Part shown: positions 36,555 to 45,368 of the stretch, in pieces | Numbering within the stretch: position 1 is the stretch's first letter | How the letters are laid out: every line of letters begins with the position of its first letter | Source: Devosia pacifica | GTDB lineage: Bacteria > Pseudomonadota > Alphaproteobacteria > Rhizobiales > Devosiaceae | Reading direction: 5' to 3' | DNA: 64,000 bases | Assembly (NCBI RefSeq): GCF_014652635.1 | Contig: NZ_BMZE01000001.1 | Location: forward strand, 124,001-188,000 | Made by a program: the position numbers and the translations under genes | Notes under the pieces: generated by a model | Database searches by the model: none | Told to the model about the DNA's origin: nothing | The model's input: only the letters and a program-made list of their open reading frames with translations

Positions 36555-37001
36555 CTACTTTACGACGAGGACCGGGATGGTGCTGTGCGTGAGCACCTCG
36601 GTCGCTTGGCTGCCCAGGAGCAGCCGGCCAAGCCCACGGCGTCCATGAGACGCTACGACGATCAGATCCGCGCCACATTGCTGCGCACTTTCGACAATGC
36701 CTTCTGCCGGATAGCGCTCAGCAACATGTTCTGTTGTGACCGTGAGCCCATGTCCTTCGGCCGATTTGCGCGCGTCAGCCAATAGATTTGTAGCGCTTGT
36801 GCCTTTCGCCTTGTTCAGTTCTGTCGGGTCGTACGCCGGTACCCAGGCAGCGGTGGTGGTGGCAGCTAGCGGCACGCTCGGCTCGGTGACTGTGACGATA
36901 TGAACCGGCGCGCCGAGCTGCTTGGCGAGAGCGCAGCCATGCTCGAGGCCTTTTTGGGCGAGCTCTGAGCCGTCAGTGGCGATCAGGATTTTCTTGTACA
37001 T
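36555..37001 (-). CDS. Universal stress protein, UspA family
   Basis: A single-domain 148-residue Usp protein. The N-terminal MYKKILIATDGSELAQKGLEH and C-terminal ADLIVVASHGRRGLGRLLLGSQATEVL are family marks. The ATP-binding pattern G-2x-G-9x-G-S is present except that the first Gly is Ala117 (ASHG, then GS at 130-131). AAGGAGG precedes the start. Upstream on the same strand is a perfect FNR/FixK-type half-site pair, suggesting induction under low oxygen or nitric oxide. Confidence 0.92.
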   Translation of the reverse strand: MYKKILIATDGSELAQKGLEHGCALAKQLGAPVHIVTVTEPSVPLAATTTAAWVPAYDPTELNKAKGTSATNLLADARKSAEGHGLTVTTEHVAERYPAEGIVESAQQCGADLIVVASHGRRGLGRLLLGSQATEVLTHSTIPVLVVK

Positions 37002-37022
37002 GAGTGCCTCCTTGTAGTGCGC

Positions 37023-37063
37023 AAGCTACGCTGTATGAGGGCGCGCGTCTTGATGTAGATCAA
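37023..37063 (-). promoter_or_regulatory. FNR/FixK-type box and promoter of uspA
   Basis: TTGAT-N4-ATCAA at 37050-37063 is a perfect match to the FNR/FixK (CRP-family) consensus. On the minus strand a TAGCTT at 37023-37028 lies with its centre 31 bp downstream of the box centre. That is the spacing of a class II activated promoter (box at about -41.5). The predicted start is near 37015, 14 nt before the uspA start codon. Confidence 0.7.
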
Positions 37064-37183
37064 CACCGACACGCCTCACAATCGTTCCATCTTCGAAAGC
37101 GTGGCTCACGCACGTCTTGCGCCTGAAACATGCTCGCTATATTCACGTCCGTCATAGGGTGTGACTGCAAGAAGGCCGGACAG

Positions 37184-37837
37184 TTGGATTACGAACGCGC
37201 GCGCAGGGCCATGGTGGATAACCAGCTGCGCACCAATAACATCACAGATTGGCGTATTCTCAAGGCGATGAGCCTGGTGCCTCGCGAGCGGTTCCTGTCG
37301 CCAGAGCGCAAGCCGCTTGCTTATATCGACGACGTACAGTCGCTAGGGCCGCTCGAGTCTAAGCGTTTTCTGGCAGCTCCTGCTCCTTTTGCCCGGCTGA
37401 TTCAGCTGGCTGATATCGCGTCGACTGACCGCGTCCTCGATATCGGTGCCGGAACCGGGTATTCCTGCGCCGTTCTCGCCCGGTTGGGGCACGACGTGAC
37501 TGGGCTTGAAGCCGATGCTGCGCTCGCGGATGAGGCAAATCGTCACTTGAACGAACTCGGCGTAGAGAACGCAAAGGTTCTGCACGGTCGTATGCAGGAC
37601 GCCCCGGAAGAAACCTTCGACGTGATCGTCATTGAGGGGTCAGTCGAGAAGGCGCCCGATATGGTGTTCCCGCGTCTTGCTGACGATGGGCGTCTGGTGT
37701 GTCTGATTGCTGGCAACGCGACGGGCGTTGCCCATGTCTATCGGCGTACCGGTGATAGCGTCGCGGGCCGGGCTGAGTTCAACCTTAGCCTTCCACCGCT
37801 AGAGGTCCTGCAGCGCGAGGAAGATTTCGTATTTTAA
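37184..37837 (+). CDS. Protein-L-isoaspartate O-methyltransferase-like protein
   Basis: A 217-residue SAM-dependent methyltransferase with the Pcm fold. The SAM site is VLDIGAGTGYSCAVLARLG, preceded by RRAMVDNQLRTNNITDWRIL and VPRERFLSPERKPLAYIDD. The isoaspartyl-site motif of true Pcm (GQTISQP) is replaced by LAAPAPFARLI, so repair activity is doubtful. By family alignment I choose the TTG at 37184, with AAGG and GGA upstream; ATG at 37130 is the alternative. It precedes tolC, an order I recognise from Hyphomicrobiales. Confidence 0.85.
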   Translation: MDYERARRAMVDNQLRTNNITDWRILKAMSLVPRERFLSPERKPLAYIDDVQSLGPLESKRFLAAPAPFARLIQLADIASTDRVLDIGAGTGYSCAVLARLGHDVTGLEADAALADEANRHLNELGVENAKVLHGRMQDAPEETFDVIVIEGSVEKAPDMVFPRLADDGRLVCLIAGNATGVAHVYRRTGDSVAGRAEFNLSLPPLEVLQREEDFVF

Positions 37838-37962
37838 TTATGCGTGTTGCGTCGATGGTACGCATTTGAATTAAAGCTATCTCAATGTCGCCGTTACATT
37901 GTCCACGTGTTGCCCTTGGCCGCATGCGGACCTAGGTTCCGGGGCATCTGGAGGCCAGAGAG

Positions 37963-39324
37963 ATGAATTTGTATCGCGTTTTAGTCGCTGGCGCATTGGC
38001 GGCTGCCATGGCAGTGGTTCCCAGTTCTGCTCAGGCGGAATCCTTAGCGGAAGCACTTGCCAGCGCTTACCAGAACAACCCCGATATCGCTTCCGCTTTG
38101 CTCAGCGTGAAGTCGTCGGCTGAAGATATTGCATTGCGAAAGGCCGGTTTGCGGCCAACCATCGGCGCGTCCATCGACAGCACGTACAACTGGTCGGTGA
38201 CCGAAGACGGGTATAACGACTCAACCAACGTGACCGGTGGGCTGAGTTATAACCAGACGCTGTTCGACAATTTCAGGACCGATGCTGAGATCGAGCAGGC
38301 GCGGGCTCTTGCAGATCTCAGCGAGCACGCACTGCGCAATGAAGAGCAAAATGTGCTGCTCTCCGTTGTAGAGTCGTACATGAACGTTATCCGCGATACG
38401 CAGCTTATAGAGCTTCGCCAGGACAACGTGGATTTCTACCAGGCGCAGGCCAACTCGGCCAACGATCGTCTCGAGGTAGGCGAGGGGACGCGAATAGAAG
38501 TCTCGCAGTCGCAGGCTCGTTTGGCGCAGGGGCGTGCCGCCTATCAGGCCGCTGTTTCGAGCCTCGCGACAAGCCGCGCGAGCTATCAGCGTTGGGTCGG
38601 TAGCCCGCCTCAAAATCTGTCCATCGCCCACGAATTCGACAATCTCATACCGGGCAGTCTTGATGCTGCCATTGCTTCGGCAGAAGAACGGCATCCCGCT
38701 ATTCTCAGCGCGCGCGCGGCGATCAGGGCTGCTGAAGCCGGCTCGGATGCTGCGGAGGCCGCATTCGGGCCTACCCTCGACATGATTGGTTCGCTCTGCG
38801 CGATCGGATGTTTTGGCAGCACGCCAAATCCGCCGAACGGCGTGAGCGGATCCGTGCGTTTCTCACTATCGATCCCGATCTACGCGGGTGGTGCCTTGGG
38901 CGCCAGTGTCCGCAAGGCCAATATCCAGCAGGTGAAAAGCGAAGTCGACGCGATGTCGTCTTACGATCAGGTTCGTCAGGCCGTCATCAGTTCCTGGAGT
39001 GCCCTGCAGAACGCTACTGCGCAGATCACATCAGCCCGCGCTGCGGTGAGTGCCGGCGAAGAAGTCGTCTCTGGCGTTATTCAGGAGCGTGATCTCGGCC
39101 AGAGCACCACCCTCGACGTCCTGGATGCTCAGGCGGAATTGACGAGTGCCCGTGAACTGCTGATCGAGGCGCGGACCAGCCAGGTCATCGCGACTTTCAC
39201 ATTGATCGCGGCGATGGGACGCCTGTCTCCGGTCGATCTGGCGCTGCCGGTAACCGTCGATACCGGAGAAGGCTACGTCGCCAAGGTTGAAGATGTATGG
39301 CTGGAGCTGCGGTCGATCGACTAG
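37963..39324 (+). CDS. tolC: TolC-family outer-membrane efflux/secretion channel
   Basis: A 453-residue exported protein: signal peptide (1-25, ending SSAQAE), then two homologous halves of the OEP type. The first half begins SLAEALASAYQNNPDIASALLSVKS; the second contains VSGSVRFSLSIPIYAGGALGASVRKA. Long alpha-helical stretches and the ending LDVLDAQAELTSARELLIEARTSQVIATF are TolC hallmarks. It forms the trimeric outer-membrane tunnel for tripartite pumps and type I secretion. GGAGG precedes the ATG. A hairpin terminator follows. Confidence 0.93.
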   Translation: MNLYRVLVAGALAAAMAVVPSSAQAESLAEALASAYQNNPDIASALLSVKSSAEDIALRKAGLRPTIGASIDSTYNWSVTEDGYNDSTNVTGGLSYNQTLFDNFRTDAEIEQARALADLSEHALRNEEQNVLLSVVESYMNVIRDTQLIELRQDNVDFYQAQANSANDRLEVGEGTRIEVSQSQARLAQGRAAYQAAVSSLATSRASYQRWVGSPPQNLSIAHEFDNLIPGSLDAAIASAEERHPAILSARAAIRAAEAGSDAAEAAFGPTLDMIGSLCAIGCFGSTPNPPNGVSGSVRFSLSIPIYAGGALGASVRKANIQQVKSEVDAMSSYDQVRQAVISSWSALQNATAQITSARAAVSAGEEVVSGVIQERDLGQSTTLDVLDAQAELTSARELLIEARTSQVIATFTLIAAMGRLSPVDLALPVTVDTGEGYVAKVEDVWLELRSID

Positions 39325-39349
39325 CAGCATCGCTTCCGCCAAGTCTTTC

Positions 39350-39372
39350 GTGGCCGGCCTAGCGTCGGCCAC
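39350..39372 (+). terminator. Terminator after tolC
   Basis: A perfect 7-bp stem (GTGGCCG with CGGCCAC) around a 9-nt loop, 25 bp after the tolC stop, followed by ATCTATTTT. Confidence 0.6.
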
Positions 39373-39506
39373 ATCTATTTTGGTGGAAACAACAGACAAT
39401 CTTCCCGCAGAGATTCCGTCTTAAGGCTTCAGACGTTAAGGTGAATGCACGACGATTCGCGTTTAGCGCGCGGCATCTCGATGACTTCATGAACGAAGAG
39501 GCCGTC

Positions 39507-40385
39507 ATGAACAGACCCGCTCACAAAGAACCGTCAATGGATGAGATCCTGTCGTCCATCCGGCAGATAATCGCAGATGACGATGCTGCGGGCGGTTCAC
39601 GCAGGCCCTCGGCCAATCCCGCACCGGCGCCGATGCAGGCTGCGCCTGTAGCCGCAAAGCCGGCTGAGAGCGAGCCGGAAGATACATCATTCGACGATGT
39701 TCTCGGCGAGGTCGAACCGCTTGCTTTGTCGCCTGAGCAGATCGTGGACGATGAGCAGGAAGAGGAGCCCGCGGCTGCCAATGATCGTGCACCGGCGCCA
39801 GCGGCGGCGGATGACGACGAGGACGATTTCAGCTTCGATTCCCTGCTGGCGGAGACCGCGGGGGAAGAGGCTTCCGAGCCTGAAGAGGCTGAGAACGAAG
39901 GTCCTGGGCTGGTCGATCCGGATGACATTGCGTTTTATTCGGACGATGACTCCGAAGTCGATGAGAATGACGCTGATAACGCCATGGCCCAGGCTGCTGA
40001 AGAGCAGCCGAGCCCCGAACCTGCTCGCTCCCAAGAGCCTGCTATGAATGAAGCCGCTCGGGCTTCAGCGCCTGAGCAAAAGGACGCTGCACGGCAGGCT
40101 GAGCCGTCTTACAGCCAGAATGCTGCCAATAGTTCGCCTCTTCCGGATAAGGACTTGAGCAGCGATATGGCAGACCGGCTGCTGGAGCCGGCGACCAACG
40201 CTGCCGTGCGTAACACCTTTGCGCGACTGAACAATCTAGGCTTGGGCACGCAGGGGCTGACAATCGAATCCATGGTCCGCGAAATGCTGCGGCCAATGCT
40301 GAAGGAATGGCTGGACGAGAACCTGCCAAGCGTGGTCGAACGCATGGTGGAACGAGAGATTTCTCGGATCTCGCGCGGCGAGTAG
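39507..40385 (+). CDS. popZ: PopZ-like polar organizing protein (DUF2497)
   Basis: A 292-residue protein with PopZ architecture. A short N-terminal helix (KEPSMDEILSSIRQIIADDD) is followed by a long Pro/Ala/Glu/Asp-rich disordered linker (about 25-225). Two C-terminal helices end it: LSSDMADRLLEPATNAAVRNTF and ESMVREMLRPMLKEWLDENL with SVVERMVEREISRIS. PopZ forms polar condensates that tether chromosome origins and recruit cell-cycle regulators. I choose ATG 39507, with AGAGG upstream; ATG 39489 is also in frame. The tolC-popZ-valS order fits Hyphomicrobiales. Confidence 0.9.
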   Translation: MNRPAHKEPSMDEILSSIRQIIADDDAAGGSRRPSANPAPAPMQAAPVAAKPAESEPEDTSFDDVLGEVEPLALSPEQIVDDEQEEEPAAANDRAPAPAAADDDEDDFSFDSLLAETAGEEASEPEEAENEGPGLVDPDDIAFYSDDDSEVDENDADNAMAQAAEEQPSPEPARSQEPAMNEAARASAPEQKDAARQAEPSYSQNAANSSPLPDKDLSSDMADRLLEPATNAAVRNTFARLNNLGLGTQGLTIESMVREMLRPMLKEWLDENLPSVVERMVEREISRISRGE

Positions 40386-40420
40386 CCTTACAACCGGACT
40401 CCTGCAGTTGACCGCTTCGC

Positions 40421-40493
40421 CGGCATTTGCTTGAAGTCTGCCGATCCCAAATTCGGCCCATCAGTGCCCTTAGGGGAGGCTGGTGGGCCTTTT
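40421..40493 (+). promoter_or_regulatory. Attenuator-like leader before valS
   Basis: Three mutually exclusive pairings can be drawn. CGGCA (40421-40425) pairs with TGCCG (40439-40443). GCCGA (40440-40444) pairs with TCGGC (40453-40457). GGCCCA (40455-40460) pairs with TGGGCC (40484-40489), followed by TTTT. The last is an intrinsic terminator only 19 nt before the valS ATG. I see no Val-rich leader peptide and no T-box. Confidence 0.4.
40455..40493 (+). terminator. Intrinsic terminator just upstream of valS
   Basis: GGCCCA with TGGGCC, strengthened inside by CAG/CTG and CCC/GGG pairs, and a TTTT run at 40490-40493. It could end the popZ transcript or attenuate valS. Confidence 0.65.
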
Positions 40494-40511
40494 GCCGTTA
40501 CGAGTGTGGAC

Positions 40512-43250
40512 ATGCTTGAAAAGACCTACGATCCCGCCGCCGTCGAAGGACGCATATTTGAGAAGTGGCTGGACGAGGGCGCTTTTGCCGCCGGGGCCGG
40601 CGCGAAGCCTGGCGCAGAGCCGTTCACGATTGTCATTCCGCCACCGAACGTCACCGGTTCGCTGCATATCGGACACGCGCTGAACAACACCATTCAAGAC
40701 ATTCTCGTCCGCTACAATCGCATGCTGGGCAAGGATGTGCTTTGGCAGCCGGGTATGGACCACGCCGGCATCGCAACACAAATGATTGTGGAACGGCAAT
40801 TGATGGAGCGGCAGGAGCCCGGACGCCGCGACATGGGGCGCGAAAAGTTTGTCGAGAAGGTCTGGCAGTGGCGCCACGAGAGTGGCGGTACGATCATGAA
40901 CCAGCTCAAACGGCTCGGTGCCTCAGCAGATTACGGGCGCGAGCGCTTCACGATGGGCGAGAATGGCGCCGCGGATGACCAGATGGTCCGCGCCGTTACC
41001 ACCGTATTCATCGAGCTCTACAAGCGCGGGCTGATCTACCGGGCCAAGCGGCTGGTCAATTGGCATCCCGGCCTCGAGACCGCGATTTCGGATCTCGAAG
41101 TGGAGAACATCGAGGTCAACGGCCATATGTGGCATCTGCGCTATCCGTTGGCTGATGGCGTAACTTACGACTATCCGATCGCCTTCGATGTAGACGGCAA
41201 CCCGACGGAATACGAAACCCGCAACTACCTCGTGGTGGCGACCACTCGTCCCGAAACCATGCTCGGCGACACTGGTGTTGCAGTGCACCCGGAGGATCCA
41301 CGCTATCAGGGGCTGATCGGCAAGTCGGTCATGCTGCCACTTGTGGGACGCCGCATCCCGATCGTTGGTGATGAGTACGCAGATCCAGAGCTTGGTTCGG
41401 GCGCGGTCAAGATCACGCCTGCCCATGATTTCAATGACTTCGAGGTGGGTGTTCGTAACGCGCTTGAGCAGATCAACATTTTCACCACGTCCGGAGCCAT
41501 CAACGACAATGCTCCCGAAATTTATCGTGGTCTCGACCGCTTCGAGGCTCGCAAGCGGATTCTCGATGATCTCGAAGTCCAGGGCGTGCTCGATCACGTC
41601 GAAGACAAGAAGATCATGGTCCCACATGACGAGAAGTCGAAGCAGGTAGTGATCGAACCCTTCCTGACCGATCAGTGGTGGGTGAAGGCCGAGGTGCTTG
41701 CCGAACCCGCCAAAGCCTCCGTGCGCGAAGGCCGGACGCGCTTCGTGCCCCAGCAATACGAGAACACTTACTTTGCCTGGATGGACAATATCAAGCCGTG
41801 GTGCATTTCGCGTCAGCTCTGGTGGGGACACCGTATTCCGGCATGGTACGGACCAGATGGTGAGGTGTTCGTTGCCGCTTCCGAAGAGGAAGCGGCGAAA
41901 GCGGCAGAGGACCACTATGGCCGCGCTATAGAACTCCGGCGCGACGAGGACGTCCTCGATACGTGGTTCTCTTCAGCGCTATGGCCTTTTTCAACGCTTG
42001 GCTGGCCCGATGAGACGGCAGAACTGAAGCGGTATTATCCGACCAGCGTTCTGGTGACAGGCTTCGACATCATCTTCTTCTGGGTGGCCCGGATGATGAT
42101 GATGGGGCTGGAGTTCCAGGAAACCGAACCGTTTCACACCGTTTACATGCACGCCCTTGTCCGCGACGAGAAGGGCCAAAAGATGAGCAAGACCAAGGGG
42201 AACGTTATCGATCCCCTGCAGCTCATCGATGAATACGGGGCTGACGCCACCCGGTTTACACTGGCTGCAATGGCCGCGCAGGGGCGCGACATCCGCCTCG
42301 CCATCAGCCGCGTCGAAGGCTATCGCAACTTTGTCACCAAGATCTGGAACGCAGCACGCTTTCTCGAAATGAATGAGTGCCACCGGCTCGAGGGATACAA
42401 CCCGAGCGGCAACCAACTACCGCTCAATCGGTGGATCGTCGGTGCGACCGCGCGTGCGGCTACCGAGGTCACGTCAGGAATTGAACAGTACCGCTTCAAC
42501 GAAGCGGCATCGTCGGCCTACGATTTTGTCTGGGGCACGTTCTGCGACTGGTTCGTTGAGTTCGCAAAGCCGATCTTTAGTGGGGAAGACCAGGAGGCGA
42601 AGGCCGAGACGCGGGCAACCGCTGCTTTCGTTCTCGACCAGATCCTCAAGCTGCTGCACCCCTTCATGCCGTTTGTGACGGAAGAGCTTTGGGCGGAGAC
42701 TGGCAAGATCGGTCCTTCACGCGAAAGCGCGCTTGTACTTGCAGAATGGCCGAAGCTTGAAGGCCTTGAGGATGAGGCAGCCGATAACGAGCTGAACTGG
42801 CTAATGGAGCTCATTTCTTCTGTGCGCTCGGTACGCACGGAAATGCGCGTACCGGCCGGCGCAAAACTTAAACTTGTTGCCGTGGGCGCGAGCTCTCTGA
42901 CCGAAACACGGTTGGCCTCGCATGAGGCTCTGATTGCTCGCCTTGCCCGTCTAGAATCCATTACGATTGATTCCCAGGTTCCCACTAGCTCGGCGCAGTT
43001 TGTGGTGGGCGAGGCGACATGGGCGCTGCCGCTAAGCGGCGTGATCGACATTGGAGTTGAGCGCGCACGGCTCGAGAAGGAAGTGGGCAAACTCGAAAAG
43101 GACATCGCGGCGATCGACAAGAAACTCGATAATCCGCAGTTCGTCTCCAAGGCGCCCGAAGAGGTTATCGAAGAGCAGAAGGCGCGGCGGGATACAGCAA
43201 TTGAACGTCGGGCGAAGATCACTGCAGCCGTGGCACGACTGGGCGCGTAG
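40512..43250 (+). CDS. valS: Valyl-tRNA synthetase
   Basis: A 912-residue class I synthetase charging tRNA-Val. HIGH motif in PPPNVTGSLHIGHALN; editing (CP1) domain with VATTRPETMLGDTGVAVHP and GSGAVKITPAHDFND; WWGHRIPAWY; KMSKS motif in GQKMSKTKGNVIDP; an anticodon-binding domain; and a C-terminal coiled coil (about 840-912, ARLEKEVGKLEKDIAAIDKK). The start at ATG 40512 matches the family (MLEKTYDPAAVE); the frame extends upstream through the terminator hairpin, which argues against an earlier start. Confidence 0.97.
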   Translation: MLEKTYDPAAVEGRIFEKWLDEGAFAAGAGAKPGAEPFTIVIPPPNVTGSLHIGHALNNTIQDILVRYNRMLGKDVLWQPGMDHAGIATQMIVERQLMERQEPGRRDMGREKFVEKVWQWRHESGGTIMNQLKRLGASADYGRERFTMGENGAADDQMVRAVTTVFIELYKRGLIYRAKRLVNWHPGLETAISDLEVENIEVNGHMWHLRYPLADGVTYDYPIAFDVDGNPTEYETRNYLVVATTRPETMLGDTGVAVHPEDPRYQGLIGKSVMLPLVGRRIPIVGDEYADPELGSGAVKITPAHDFNDFEVGVRNALEQINIFTTSGAINDNAPEIYRGLDRFEARKRILDDLEVQGVLDHVEDKKIMVPHDEKSKQVVIEPFLTDQWWVKAEVLAEPAKASVREGRTRFVPQQYENTYFAWMDNIKPWCISRQLWWGHRIPAWYGPDGEVFVAASEEEAAKAAEDHYGRAIELRRDEDVLDTWFSSALWPFSTLGWPDETAELKRYYPTSVLVTGFDIIFFWVARMMMMGLEFQETEPFHTVYMHALVRDEKGQKMSKTKGNVIDPLQLIDEYGADATRFTLAAMAAQGRDIRLAISRVEGYRNFVTKIWNAARFLEMNECHRLEGYNPSGNQLPLNRWIVGATARAATEVTSGIEQYRFNEAASSAYDFVWGTFCDWFVEFAKPIFSGEDQEAKAETRATAAFVLDQILKLLHPFMPFVTEELWAETGKIGPSRESALVLAEWPKLEGLEDEAADNELNWLMELISSVRSVRTEMRVPAGAKLKLVAVGASSLTETRLASHEALIARLARLESITIDSQVPTSSAQFVVGEATWALPLSGVIDIGVERARLEKEVGKLEKDIAAIDKKLDNPQFVSKAPEEVIEEQKARRDTAIERRAKITAAVARLGA

Positions 43251-43650
43251 GCGCCCGCCTGCGGGATGTGACGATTCAGCAACAAGCCTTGTGAAAGCCT
43301 TGTAGGGCCGGCCACGTCAACCATTTGGCGACATTTCACGCCACAATCTTGGGCTATAGGGACACAAAGTGTCACTTGGGGGCAATCTTGCCCGGTTCCG
43401 GATTGTGGTGGGAATGCGCTCTGCTGCGGATAATGCCATCTTTTCGTCTCGGCTTATCTGCCGAGTTCGTAAGCCTTCAGCATTTTCAATGGCTTATGCT
43501 TGCTCCAATACGGACACAAATGGTTCGTATTTCGTTAACGTGTTAAGCGGCCGCGGGAAGCTGATGCTTCATTTGCTGCGGTGTTCTCTAACAGTCTCTG
43601 CTCACGCCACCGACATCGACAACACGTCGAGTGAGGTGAAAAGGAGTTAC
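43251..43650 (+). other. 400-bp non-coding leader between valS and Sel1 gene
   Basis: No gene is supported here. The frame of the Sel1 gene is open back to 43369, but that part lacks a ribosome site and resembles no signal peptide. Small inverted repeats occur: GACAC/GTGTC at 43361-43373, GGGCAA/TTGCCC at 43380-43393, and GGGCGC/GCGCCC around the valS stop at 43241-43256. TTAACGTGTTAA lies near 43536. Confidence 0.5.
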
Positions 43651-44568
43651 ATGCGCGTGCATAAGGGTGCCTGCCTGCTGACCCTCGCTCTTGGTCTGGG
43701 CCTCGCCGGTCTTGATACCGTTGCGCTGCCGGCGGTCGCGCAGACCGTGGCGGTAGGCGAAACGGGCATGGCAGATCGCGCTCTGCGCCAGGGGGAACGT
43801 TCGGCTCAGGTCCAGGCTAACCCGTCACACCTCGCTCAGCCGCAAAGTGCTGTCGATGCTGCTCTTGGAATGGCCAATATGCTCGATGGGGCAGGTGGCG
43901 GTGTTTCGCGCGATCAGCTTCTTTCCGCACTGGAAAATGCCGCTGCAGCAGGCCAGCCCATGGCGCTCTGGCAGCTTGGCACCATGTACGAGAACGGCGA
44001 GGGGGTAGCGCAAGACCCCGTAAAGGCTTTTGGGTACTTCTCCCAGATTGCCAACCAGCATGCCGATGCAGCGCCGAGAGGTCTGGAAGCCGACATCGTT
44101 GCGCAATCCTTCGTCAAGGTTGGCGACTATTATCGCGATGGTCTGCCGGGAGCCGGAATCAAGGCCGATGCAGATCGCTCGCACGCTCTGTTGATGCACG
44201 CGGCCAGTTATTTCGGTGACGCCGATGCCCAGTATCGCGTCGGTATGTTGTATCTCGAGGAAAATGAACTGGGTGTGAACCCGTTGCAGAGTGCCCGATG
44301 GCTGTCACTTGCCGCGCGCAAAGGGCATGGCCTGGCTCAAGCCAAGCTTGGGGAACTTCTTTATGAGGGCATCGAGGGCATCGAAGCGCAACCTGTCGAG
44401 GGGCTGATGTGGATGAACATCGCCAAGAGCCTACTTCAGGGCACAGGTGATGAGGCAGCAGTCGACGAGATCCGCAATGCGGCACTGGCCGAGGCGACGG
44501 AAGACGAACGCCTGCAGGCCGCCAACCTGGCGACTCAGCTCGGCCCCCAATTTAGCGGGCAGTTCTAA
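43651..44568 (+). CDS. Exported Sel1-repeat (TPR-like) protein
   Basis: A 305-residue secreted protein. A signal peptide (ACLLTLALGLGLAGLDTVALP, cleaved near VAQT) is followed by Sel1-like repeats: GQPMALWQLGTMYENGEGVAQDPVKAF, a repeat including SFVKVGDYYRDG, DADAQYRVGMLYLEENELGVNPLQSARW and GLAQAKLGELLYEGIEG. Such repeats form protein-binding superhelices; in alphaproteobacteria, exported Sel1 proteins act in cell-envelope and signalling roles. The start is fixed by AAAGGAG 6 nt before ATG 43651. It converges on xthA with a 9-bp gap. Confidence 0.88.
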   Translation: MRVHKGACLLTLALGLGLAGLDTVALPAVAQTVAVGETGMADRALRQGERSAQVQANPSHLAQPQSAVDAALGMANMLDGAGGGVSRDQLLSALENAAAAGQPMALWQLGTMYENGEGVAQDPVKAFGYFSQIANQHADAAPRGLEADIVAQSFVKVGDYYRDGLPGAGIKADADRSHALLMHAASYFGDADAQYRVGMLYLEENELGVNPLQSARWLSLAARKGHGLAQAKLGELLYEGIEGIEAQPVEGLMWMNIAKSLLQGTGDEAAVDEIRNAALAEATEDERLQAANLATQLGPQFSGQF

Positions 44569-44577
44569 GCCACTGAT

Positions 44578-45357
44578 CTAAAAAGCGAAGGTCGCCTCGA
44601 CTGGCACGTGATCGCTTGGTTTGTCCCAGCCACGCACGTCCTTATGAACCGCGGCTGCCTCTAGGCGATCCGCAGCCTGCGGTGACAGCAGGAGGTGATC
44701 GATCCGGATTCCGTTGTTGCGGCGCCAGGCACCGGCCTGAAAGTCCCAGAATGTATAACTCGGCTCGTCCGTCACCGCCCGTATGGCATCGGTAAAGCCC
44801 AGATTCATCAGCTTGCGAAAGCGCTCGAGGCTCTCAGGGCGATAAAGCGCATCGCCCCACCACTCCTCAGGATCATGAACATCCACCGGGGCCGGGATAA
44901 GGTTGAAGTCTCCCAACAGGACAAAGGGCTCTTCAAGGCTCAGCCGCTGTTCGCAATAGGCTATCAGCCGGTCCATCCAGGCGAGCTTGTAGGTGAACTT
45001 TTCAGAATCTACCGGGTTGCCGTTTGGCAGATAGATGCCGCAGACCCGAACGGCGCCACCTTCGACCGAAAACACGCCCTCGATCAGGCGTGCCTGCGTG
45101 TCGTCGTTATCGCCCGGCAGGCCCCGCTGTACGTCCTCAATGGGAAGCTTCGACAGTATTGCGACGCCATTCCAGCTCTTCTGACCGTGCGTTTCGATGT
45201 TGTAACCGAGATCCTCGATTTCGCTCCGTGGAAACGCCTCATCGACCGACTTGATCTCCTGCAACACCACAACGTCGGGTTGCTCCTGTTGCAGCCAGGT
45301 CTTCAGAGCCTCAAGCCGGGCTTTTACGCCGTTGATGTTCCAGGTGGCGATACGCAT
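44578..45357 (-). CDS. xthA: Exodeoxyribonuclease III
   Basis: A 259-residue AP endonuclease/3'-5' exonuclease of the EEP superfamily, acting in base-excision repair. The motif series is complete: MRIATWNINGVKAR, VVVLQEIKSVDE (metal Glu), GIYLPNGNPVDSEKF, VLLGDFNLIPAPVDVHDP (Asp/Asn), NGIRIDHLLLSP and the catalytic Asp-His in DKPSDHVPVEATF. Length is normal. It begins 11 bp after the stop of the first serine hydrolase, so the two may share a transcript. Confidence 0.96.
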   Translation of the reverse strand: MRIATWNINGVKARLEALKTWLQQEQPDVVVLQEIKSVDEAFPRSEIEDLGYNIETHGQKSWNGVAILSKLPIEDVQRGLPGDNDDTQARLIEGVFSVEGGAVRVCGIYLPNGNPVDSEKFTYKLAWMDRLIAYCEQRLSLEEPFVLLGDFNLIPAPVDVHDPEEWWGDALYRPESLERFRKLMNLGFTDAIRAVTDEPSYTFWDFQAGAWRRNNGIRIDHLLLSPQAADRLEAAAVHKDVRGWDKPSDHVPVEATFAF

Positions 45358-45368
45358 TGAGTGACCCC

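Noticed and set aside
40386..40511. T-box riboswitch before valS
   Set aside because: No T-box consensus, specifier loop or Stem I is visible, and the class is nearly absent from alphaproteobacteria.
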